64,000 nt of DNA from Saprospiraceae bacterium (GTDB taxonomy: Bacteria; Bacteroidota; Bacteroidia; Chitinophagales; Saprospiraceae). The position numbers and the translations under genes were made by a program. The stretch lies in NCBI GenBank assembly GCA_016711125.1, contig JADJTQ010000013.1, forward strand, positions 98,664 to 162,663, read 5' to 3'. A model generated the notes under the pieces. The model did not search any database and had not been told where the DNA came from. It saw nothing but the letters and a program-made list of their open reading frames with translations. The stretch's first letter is position 1; the number at the start of each line of letters is the position of its first letter. Positions 49,154 through 61,100 of this stretch are shown here, piece after piece.

Positions 49154-52100
49154 ATGGATCGACCCCTACACCTAACAAGGCTATTCTTGATTTTGCAAGT
49201 ATACTAGGTATACTTAAAATTGGCCTATCCCAACCGGGTTCGCCGTGTACTCCTCTAAACCAGGAGTTCATCGTCGACCTTACTGGGTCTGCTTCATCTA
49301 CCTGGAATTCGCCAGCCGGACTTTCACCCAATCCGCTGGATATTTGCTGTTTAAATCCGGGATGTATAGAGTTTAAAGTGCTTGTGCATGCAAATGCCCG
49401 GGCAGTCTCTTTAAATATATTATCCGGACCAGCAGGCAACTATGATTGGAAATTAGAATCAGATTTGGTATGTACCGGCCCAGTACCTACCGGAGATGTA
49501 TTTTGCATTGGGGCTTCAACCACAGATACCATATATATTACCTTTTGTCAAGCGGGTACCTACAGCTTTCAGGTTCAGTCATACGAACCGGCCATTACTT
49601 TAACTCCGATCGAATTTCTTGCCGAGGGCTGTAGCATTAATCTCTCAGCGACACTTCAAGATATAGACCCAACTACCTTGGTATGGACTACGCTTGATGC
49701 ACCTGCAGCTACCTATTTAAGTTACTTGAGTGCCACTAGTGGAACCCCCAATGTCACCGTGACCATTCCAAAGGGAGCTACCTTGCCCGGCGATCTTACC
49801 ATTGACTATCGCCTCACTGGCAGGGTAGATCCAACCTGCCCGCCTATATCAGTGGATGTGGCGATCATAGTATTGCCAGAGCCCAATGTAACGATAAATC
49901 CCCCGACCACCTTTTGTCCGGAGGATCCCTTTACCGTAACCGCCAATCCAGGTGCAGCATCTTATGAGTACAACTGGTACAATGCCTATAATGGAGGTGG
50001 AGCTGGCACGGGATGGGGTGCATCTACAAGTCACACTTTTCCAACGGTTGGACAAAAATCAGTCATCATACGTGACCCGAACAGTGAGATTTTAGGTTTT
50101 ACGGTTTGTGCTCGGGATACAATCAATTTTGACTTAAGCCTCTTTCCGACTCCACCAGCTAATGTTACTGGGCCGATTGTGCCTCTATGCACTGGAGTTT
50201 CCTATGCATTTCAAACTCCGACTGCCGGAGCTGGAGCTATCTATGCGTGGGAATTTAGAGAACACCCGTCAGGAACGGTGATCAGTAACGTAGCCAATAA
50301 TCGTACTCCCAATGTCACCTTCAATACGTGCGGAGATAAGCGAGCAATTGTCACTGTGACTTCCAACAATGGTTGTGACAGCACTAGTTCATTAGTTTTT
50401 CAATCTGACAGCCTTCCTCCTAATCTTGCTGGGTGTACGTTGCCAACACCTAATTTCGAATGCGCCGGTGTTGCAGCCAATAATGCTGCAATTACTGCCT
50501 GGCACAATGCAAATCTTGCTCTCCTGGACCTACCGGGTTCCTGTGCAACGGATGATTGCAGTTGGACAGTGACCAGTAATTTTAACCTTGCAAATTTTAT
50601 TTCCAGTTGTGGTTTGACAGGATCGATCACCGTGCAATACACAATATCGGATGGATGCTTTCAGAGTTTGATTTCATCAACCTTTACCGTAGTTGACAAT
50701 ACACCCCCAGCTACCACAGATCCGGATCTAAATACTATGGCATTTCAGTGTGTGGCGGCTATCCCTCCACCAGAGTCGGGTATCACTATGACTGACATCT
50801 GTGGAACGACCAGCTTTAATTATTTAGGGCAATCACCCTCCGGCATACCTTGTGCTCTTCTGATTACCCGCCGGTATGAGATGATCGACCAATGTGGCAA
50901 TCGAGATACAGTCTTTCAGGTTTTTACCATCAATGACAATACGGCGCCTACCCTAACTTGTGGAGGTGCTATTGCACTTCCGGGTTGTACCATTGCTGAT
51001 ATCGATGTTCCAGCCAATGGCTCGCTTGAATTTAGCACCGCGATTAGAAATATAACTATTGGGGAATTGACCAGTGTAGGAGGCAACGCCAATGACAATT
51101 GCGGTATCGATAGCTTGTACTACCGCGATGTAAGGGCCAGCAGTTGTCCTATTACAATTACCAGGACATTCACAGTTGTAGACAGTTGTGGCAATCGCCG
51201 CACCTGCAATCAGACGATTACCCTTGACGATACAACGCTACCGACGATCACCGCTCCCAATGACATTAATGTTGGAGGTTGTGTGATCGGAGATATATTA
51301 GTTGTCTCAGGACTTGCCTATTCAGCAGCAAGTGTTACGATTCCGGTAGCCACATTTACAGGGCTGGGAGGTGGAGCTGCAGTAAATGACAACTGTGCGA
51401 TATTGGATGTAAGTTATTCAGACGCATTTACCACCAATACGTGCGAATATGTGGTCACCCGGACATTTAGAGTTCGCGACACTTGTCTCAATGTAGCCAC
51501 CGATATTCAGACCGTCCGAATCGCCGATAATACTTTTCCTACCATCACCTGTCCGGACAATATAACAGTAGATGGTTGTACAAATGCTGAAATTGCTGCG
51601 ATATCAGGATTAGCTTACAGTACAACGACTGTCAATATAACTGTTAACACGTTTGTCAATCTCCCAAGTACTATTGCTACCCCAGCAGTTGGAGACAATT
51701 GTGGGATTTTATCATTGACCTATCGTGATTTTCCGCTGGTACCGACCTGTCCCCAACTAGTCAATGTCAGAAGAGATTTTATTGTAACTGACTCATGCGG
51801 CAATGCTATTACCTGTTCTCAAACAATCGTTTTAGAAGACAATACAGACCCTGTTTTGACCTGTCCGGCTGACATGATAGCGGAAGGATGTAATCAATCG
51901 CTCATGCTAACAATGTCAGGGTATGCCTATAGCACTACTCCGGTGGTTCTGACAGCGGCTCAATACAATAGTTATGGTGGTGGAGCCTCAGTGAGTGATA
52001 ATTGTATCAATGTGACCGTTACCTATCAGGATCAGATTGTCCAGGCAAGTTGTCCGCTGATTGTTAACCGGACGTTTACAGCGACCGATCCTTGTGGTAA

Positions 52101-55100
52101 TAGCCAGCAGTGTATCGGTATTTACAATTGAAGACACGACTCCACCGGTGGTGAACGACCCGGACCTGAATGATATGTCATTTCAGTGTGTGGCATCAAT
52201 TCCAGCTCCGGAAGCCAGCATTACGCTGGTCGAAGCATGTGTCACTACAAGTTTTAACTGGTTAGGCGATTCACCTGCCAGTATACCATGTGGATTGACG
52301 ATTTTCAGAAGATATGAAATCATCGACGGATGTAATAACCGAGATACATTCACTCAGACTTTTACCATCGATGACCAAACCAATCCCACCATTAGTTGCG
52401 GAGGACCAATAGTCATCGAAGGATGTGGAATAGCAGATCTTGATATACCCTTAAACGGAAATCTGGAATTTAGCACCATAAGAAGAAATATAACGCTGGC
52501 CGAGTTGACCAGCGTAGGAGGTAATGCCAACGACAATTGCGGTATTGATAGTCTCTTTTACGTTGACAGCCGCACCGGTGCTTGTCCTATCGTAGTTACC
52601 CGAACTTTTACAGTAGTAGATAGTTGTGGTCGCCGCGCAACCTGCAACCAGACGATCAGTGTCGACGATACTACCGTGCCCACAATAACGGCTCCTGCAA
52701 ATATTGATGTCGAAGGTTGTGTTATCTCGGATATCAGTGGTACTTCCGGTCTTCCTTACAGTCCGGTCAGTACCTTACTGACAGTCGCCACTTTTACGGG
52801 CCTTGGAGGTGGTGCAGCGGTCAATGACAACTGTGCAATTCTTGATATCACCTATTCCGATGTAGTAACAACCGATGCCTGTCAATATCAGCTGACGAGG
52901 ACCTTCATCGTGCGGGATACCTGTCTAAACCAAGCCGTTGCCGTGCAGACCGTCCGGATTGCCGATTTGACTAATCCGACGATCACTTGCCCTGACCATA
53001 TCACGGTGGATGGATGTAATACAACCGAAATCTTAGGACTGTCGGGATTAGTCTATAGTACAACGCTGGTGGTGATTGACTCAACTATTTTTGTCGGCCT
53101 TCCAAGTACTTTGGTTACTCCGGCAGTTGATGACAATTGTGGAATCTTTTCGGTTACTTATCAGGATTTTCCATTAGCACCAACCTGCCCTCAAGTGGTA
53201 CGCGTGAGACGAGACTTCATCGTCACCGACTCTTGTGGCAATTTTGCCACTTGCTCCCAAAACATCATTTTGCAGGACAATACAGCTCCAGTCATGATAT
53301 GCCCTGCTCGTGATAGCATCGAAGGTTGCGATCAACTGGACCTACTCGCTATGACTGGCTACGCCTACAGTGCCATTCCTGTCGTGCTCACAGAAGCTCA
53401 ATACGATGCCTATGGCAACGGCGCATCGGTGGGAGACAACTGTGGAACGGTCTCCGTGAGATACCAGGACCAAATTATACTGGCGCTCTGCCCAACCATA
53501 GTACATCGTACATTTACCGCTTTTGATCCTTGCAATAATTTATCGGTACAGTGCATACAGGTCCTAACGGTTACTGACACCACCAGACCTATTATCAATT
53601 GCCCAAATGCTATCAATGTCGTTTGTATCGAAGATAGACCGGCACCATATGCCAGTTACGCAGCATTTACTGCCGCTGGTGGTTCAGCGACCGACTGTCA
53701 CTTGCTAACAAATACTTTCACGCATCTAAGAGATACCTTAGTTGCTGGTAGTGAGTGCCAAAATATAGATCGATATTACCGCATTTCTGATCAATGTGGT
53801 AATGTTAGGACATGTGTCCAGCGGATATCGGTTACCGACAATCAGCGGCCGGTTTTGTCCGGCATACCACCCAATGTCAGTATTGCTTGCGATAGTTGCA
53901 TCCAGTCTTTTCAAAATGGTGATTTTGAGTTTCCTCCCCATCCTGATCCTAACGGTAGCATTGGACCAAATCCAGCAGTGATTCCCAATGCTGGGGCTCC
54001 AGCGGCTGCCACCCCACCAGGATTGAATGCCTGGGGTGGAATTGGAGGTGGCGGCGGTTACAATTGCCCTGATGGTTTCCATCCTGGTACACCTAGATGG
54101 GTATATTGGCACGAAAACTGGGTGCCAGGATGGGGAACTGTGATAGCCGATCCACGGATTGAACTACACCCTACTGGGTTTGACAATCTATGCTCAAGGT
54201 CCGGTATCCAACATGCGGAGCTAAATGCCCATCAGGCTTCAGATTTTTATCAGGTTTTTTGTACCGTGCCTACAACAACCTTGATCATTAATTTTTCTCA
54301 TGCCAAGAGGAGTAAAGCGAACAATACCAACCCTGATATCATGCAGCTTCTTATTGGTCCCAATTTAGGAGCCTTAGCTGTTTTTGGTACTTATACGGCT
54401 TGGAATAACAGCACCTGGTATGACCATACGATCAACTACAATGTGCCTATTGGACAGAATCAAACATTTTTCGTGTTCCGTGCCTTGCAGGGTTCACCAG
54501 CCACGATCCTCGAGGGTAACATCGTCGATGCTATCAGCGTAACCACGATCTTTGACCCGGCCTATGTACCCACTGCATCTGACAATTGTGATAATGTAAC
54601 GATCACTTTGGATGTAGATACGATTATCGGAAATTGCGACTATAATTATCAGCTGATCAGAAATTGGACTGCGGTAGACGCTTGTGGCAATACAACCCGT
54701 GAATCTCAGACATTGACGGTGGGAGATCTGGATGCGCCGTACTTTTGCACCACCGTCTATGATGATACGATCACTTGTCTCGACCCAATACCTCCCATAC
54801 CTAATGTGCAGATTTGCGATAGCTGCGGCTTAAACCCACAATCTATCCTTTTGCCTGAGATCATTGATCAATCACCTTGTGGCGCCTCATATGATATTGT
54901 CCGAAGATGGGTGATGTTTGATGATTGTAATAATCGAGATACTTTAGAGCAGAGAGTCCATGTTGTGGATATCTATTCCCCGACTATAACTTGCCCTCCA
55001 AATATAACGATCAATTGTGAAGATGATACCACTGCACTCAACACTGGAACACCTGTGGTTACGGATGTATGTGGTAATCCAAATGTTTATTACGTCGATA

Positions 55101-58100
55101 ACATTATAGCAGGTGGCTGCGGTGACAGTTATATGATAGAACGAACCTGGTATGCTGACGATACTTGTTTTATTGTATCCTGTCTACAAATTATCACTGT
55201 TCAAGATACCATGGCACCTGTAGTCAATTGCGTAGCCACTGATCTATTCTTACAGTGTGATCAGGACTACAATGCCGAGATAAATGCCATGGCTGACCAG
55301 CACGGTGGCTGCAATAAATGCGGTATCGTCCGACAACTGCGGCGCTATAACCGTAGACCATGATTGGTCTGGTGCTTTGCCAACCTTAGATTGCTCTGGT
55401 AATAGTGGTCTCGTGGTTACTTTTTCGGTTGAAGATGTGTGTAATAATGTCACGACTTGTCAAGCTAGTATCATCATCATTGACACGATTGCTCCTGTAG
55501 TCAATTGTGTTGCAGATAGTCTAATCCTTGATTGTGGTGATGACTATGTGACCGAAATCAACAATTGGTTAAACCTGACCATGGCCAACCTATTGAGTCA
55601 GACCACAGATGATTGCGGTGACACCTTGATCGCGAGCCATGACTGGAATGGTATACCACCCACACTTGATTGTTCGGGCAATGTTGGAATTACCGTCACC
55701 TTTACCGTGACAGATCGCTGCGGTAATCCTTTCACTTGTGTTGCTCCGGTGATTATTCGAGATAATACACCGCCAACGATCGATTGTCCAGCAATAAGTG
55801 GTGGTACCGTCGCTTGCTATACGGATCTTATAAATCAAATACTGATTGATAGCGTACTTTTCACAGATGAGGTATTCGGTATTGTGGTGGATGCATGTTG
55901 GGATGGCTTTTCCGTAAGTATCAATGGAATACCTGCTTTCGACAATTGCCCGAATCCAAATATTCCCATTACTTATGTGATCACCGATCCATGCGGCAAT
56001 GTAGATTCTTGCATATTGACTTATGCAATCGATAATGTGGGTCCAGTGATCGATGTATGTCCTGCTGACGCCACCATAGAATGTTATAGTAACTTGGTTG
56101 CTCAAATTACGGCCGATAGCCTAATATTGAGTGGAGCTGGAGTAACGACCGCTTGTGGAATGTCGTATGTGGTGACCCGGAGTGCCTTGCCGGTCTTTGA
56201 TAATTGTCCAAATGTTTATACGATTACCTGGACCGTGACCGACAGTTGCGGACGGTCTGATAATTGTGTCACTACCTATACGATTGCCAATGTAGGACCG
56301 GTGATTAATGTATGTCCTGCCGATGCGACGGTTGAGTGTTATTCGGATTTGGTAGCCCGGATTACAAGTGATAGTTTGACTTTAAGTGGAGCTGGAGTTA
56401 CGGCAGCCTGTGGAATGAGTTATGTGGTGACAAGGAGTGCCTTACCAGCGTTTGACAACTGCCCGAACAATTTTACAATTACCTGGACGGTCACCGATAG
56501 TTGTGGACGAAGTATTGACTGCACAACGACTTATACCATCAGCAATGTTGGGCCGGTGATCAATATATGTCCGGCGAATGTGACGGTTGAGTGTTATGCA
56601 GATCTGCTAGCCCGGATCACCGCTGATAGTTTGGTCTTGAGTGCTGGAGGTGTCACAACTGCGTGTGGGGTGAGTTACGTGGTGACTCGAAGTGCCTTAC
56701 CGGCCTTTGATAATTGCCCGAATAATTATACGATTACCTGGACCGTGACCGACAGTTGTGGACGTTTGATCGATTGCAATACGGTATATACCATCGGAAA
56801 TGCAGGACCAGTGATCGACCTATGTCCAGCGGATGCAACGGTTGAGTGTTATTCGGATCTGGTTGCCCGGATCACGGCTGATAGTCTGGCCTTAAGTGCG
56901 GGGGGTGTAACCACGGCCTGTGGTGTGAGTTATGTGGTGACAAGAAGTGCCTTACCGGCCTTTGATAACTGTCCGAACAATTATACGATCACCTGGACCG
57001 TCACGGATAGTTGCGGACGTTTGATGACCTGCAATACGGTTTACACCATAGATAATCTGGGTCCGGTGATCAACCTATGCCCAGCGAATGCCACAGTTGA
57101 GTGTTATGCAGATCTGGTCGCCCGGATTACCGCCGATAGTTTGACTTTGAGTGCCGGTGGTGTAACGACCGCCTGTGGGGTGAGTTATGTAGTGACAAGG
57201 AGTGCTTTACCAGCCTTTGATAATTGCCCGAATGTATATACGATTACCTGGACCGTAACCGATAGCTGCGGACGTACGATTGACTGCAATACTGATTATA
57301 CGATTGCGAATGCAGGACCGGTGATTGATCTATGCCCAGCGAATGCGACGGTTGAGTGTTATTTGGATCTGGTAGCCCGGATCACCGCTGATAGTTTAGT
57401 GTTGAGCGCTGGTGGTGTAACGACAGGATGTGGCGTGAGTTATGTAGTGATGAGAAGTGCCTTGCCGGCCTTTGATAATTGTCCAAATAGTTACATCATC
57501 ACCTGGACTATAACCGATAGTTGCGGACGGACCATTGATTGCAATACGACATATACGATTAGCAACGTGGGTCCGGTGATTGACCTATGCCCCGCGAATG
57601 CAACAGTCGAGTGTTACTCGGATCTGGTAGCCCGGATCACTGCTGACAGTCTGGCCTTAAGTACCGGTGGAGTCACCACCTCTTGCGGAGTTAGTTATGT
57701 AGTGACGAGAAGTGCCTTACCGGCATTGGATAATTGTCCGGATATTTATACAATTACCTGGACGGTAACCGATAGTTGCGGGCGTTTGATTACTTGCAAT
57801 ACAGTTTACACGATTAGCAATGTAGGACCGGTGATTAATGTATGTCCTGCCGATGTGACGGTCGAGTGTTATGTAGATCTGGTGCCTGGATTACAAGTGA
57901 TAGTTTGACCTTAAGTGGAGCTGGAGTAACTGCAGCTTGTGGAATGAGTTATGTGGTGACACGGAGTGCCTTACCAGCGTTTGACAACTGCCCGAATAGT
58001 TATACGATAACCTGGACGGTGACCGATAGTTGCGGACGCACGATCGACTGCAACACGGTTTATACGATAGATAATGTAGGTCCGGTGATTGACCTGTGTC

Positions 58101-61100
58101 CTGCGGATGCTACAGTCGAGTGTTACTCGGATCTGGTAGCCCGGATCACGGCTGACAGTCTGGCCCTGAGTTCTGGTGGAGTAACCACAGCATGCGGCGT
58201 GAGTTATGTAGTGACACGCAGTGCTTTACCAGCCTTTGATAACTGCCCAAATAATTATACAATTACCTGGACCATCACCGATAGTTGTGGACGGACCATT
58301 GATTGCAATACGACATATACCATAAGCAATGTAGGACCAGTAATTGATGTATGCCCTGCGGATGCGACGGTCGAATGTTACTCGGATCTGCTCGCCCGGA
58401 TCACGGCCGATAGTCTAACCTTAAGTGCCGGAGGAGTAACGGCAGCCTGTGGTGTGAGTTATGTAGTGACGCGAAGTGCCTTACCGGCCTTTGATAACTG
58501 CCCGAATAATTATACGATTACCTGGACGGTGACCGACAGCTGCGGTCGTACGATCGACTGTAATACGGTTTACACCATAGACAACCTGGGTCCAGCAATC
58601 AACCTATGCCCTGCTAACGCCACCGTCGAGTGTTATGTAGATCTGGTCGCCCGGATCACCGCTGATAGTTTGACTTTGAGTGCCGGTGGTGTAACGACCG
58701 CTTGTGGGGTGAGCTATGTAGTGACAAGGAGTGCTTTACCAGCCTTTGATAATTGCCCGAATGTATATACGATTACCTGGACCATCACCGATAGTTGTGG
58801 ACGTACGATTGACTGCAACACCGATTATACGATTGCGAATGCAGGTCCGGTGATTGATCTATGTCCATTGAATGCAACGGTTGAGTGTTATTCAGATCTG
58901 GTAGCCCGGATCACGGCTGATAGTTTAGTGTTAAGTGCCGGTGGAGTCACGACTGCGTGCGGAGTGAGCTATGTGGTGACTCGAAGTGCCTTACCGGCAT
59001 TCGATAACTGCCCAAATAGTTACATCATCACCTGGACTGTTACGGATAGTTGCGGACGTTTGATTACCTGCAACACGGCTTATACGATAGATAATGTGGG
59101 TCCAGTGATTGACCTATGTCCTGCGGATGCGACGGTCGAGTGTTACTCGGATCTGGTTGCTCAAATCACGGCCGATAGTCTGACCTTAAGTGCCGGTGGA
59201 GTAACCACCGCCTGCGGAGTTAGTTATGTGGTGACACGCAGTGCTTTACCAGCCTTTGATAACTGCCCGAACAATTATACGATTACCTGGACGGTCACGG
59301 ATAGTTGCGGACGAACCATTGATTGCAATACGACATATACGATTAGTAATGTAGGACCGGTGATCGATCTATGTCCTGCGGATGCTACCGTGGAATGTTA
59401 TGCAGATCTGGTCGCCCGGATTACAGCCGATAGTCTGACCTTAAGTGGAGCTGGAGTAACAGTAGCCTGTGGAATGAGTTATGTGGTGACACGCAGTGCC
59501 TTGCCAGCTTTTGATAATTGTCCAAATAATTATACCATCACCTGGACGGTGACCGATAGTTGCGGACGTTTGATTACCTGCAATACAGTTTACACAATTA
59601 GCAATGTAGGACCGGTCATTGATGTTTGTCCTGCGGATGCGACGGTTGAGTGTTATGCAGATCTGGTCGCCCGGATCACGTCCGATAGTCTGGTCTTGAG
59701 TGCTGGCGATGTAACGACAGCATGTGGAATGAGTTATGTGGTGACAAGAAGTGCTTTACCAGCCTATGATAACTGCCCGAACAATTATACGATTACCTGG
59801 ACGGTGACAGACAGCTGCGGACGTTTTATCACCTGCAACACAGTATATACCATCAGCAATGTGGGTCCTGTGATCGATGTTTGTCCTTTGGATGCGACGG
59901 TCGAATGTTACTCGGATCTGGTCGCCCGGATCACGGCTGATAGTTTAGTGTTAAGTACTGGTGGAGTAACGACTGCGTGTGGTGTGAGTTATGTAGTGAC
60001 TCGAAGTGCCTTACCAGCCTTTGATAACTGCCCGAACAATTATACGATTACCTGGACGATTACCGATAGCTGTGGACGCACGATCGACTGCAACACAGTT
60101 TACACCATAGCCAACCTGGGTCCGGTGATTGACCTATGTCCTGCGGATGCTACCGTAGAGTGTTACTCAGATCTGGTAGCCCGGATCACTGCTGACAGTC
60201 TGGCCTTAAGTACCGGTGGAGTCACCACCGCCTGTGGCGTGAATTACGTGGTAACCCGAAGTGCCTTACCAGCCTTTGATAACTGCCCCAATAATTATAC
60301 GATTACCTGGACGGTCACCGATAGCTGCGGACGCACGATCGATTGTAATACGACATATACCATAAGCAATGTAGGTCCGGTGATTGACCTATGTCCTACC
60401 GATGCGACGGTCGAGTGTTATGTAGATCTGGTCGCCCGGATTACCGCCGATAGTCTGGCCCTGAGCGCTGGTGGTGTAACGACAGGATGTGGAGTGAGTT
60501 ATGTAGTGACAAGGAGTGCCTTACCGGCCTTTGATAACTGCCCAAATAGTTACGTCATCACCTGGACCATCACCGATAGTTGCGGACGTAGTATTGATTG
60601 CAACACGACTTATACGATTAGTAATGTAGGTCCGGTGATCGATGTGTGCCCTGTGGATTCGACGGTTGAGTGTTACTCGGATCTGGTAGCCCGGATCACA
60701 GCTGACAGTCTGACCTTAAGTACTGGTGGAGTAACGACCGCCTGTGGTGTGAGCTACGTCGTGACCCGAAGTGCTTTACCGGCCTCTGATAACTGTCCGA
60801 ATAATTATACGATTACCTGGACGGTCACCGATAGTTGCGGACGTTTTATAACCTGCAATACAGTTTACACAATTAGCAATGTAGGACCGGTCATCGATGT
60901 ATGTCCTGCGGATGCGACGGTCGAATGTTACTCGGATCTGGTCGCTCGAATCACGGCCGATAGTCTGAGCTTTAGTGGAGCGGGAGTGACGGCAGCCTGT
61001 GGAATGAGTTATGTGGTGACACGCAGTGCCTTACCAGCTTTTGATAATTGTCCAAATAATTATACCATCACCTGGACGGTGACCGATAGTTGCGGACGTT

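Noticed and set aside
55590..56105. 171-codon open frame on the minus strand in the HYR gene
   Set aside because: A by-product of the biased codon pattern of the repeats; the plus strand has clear domain motifs there.
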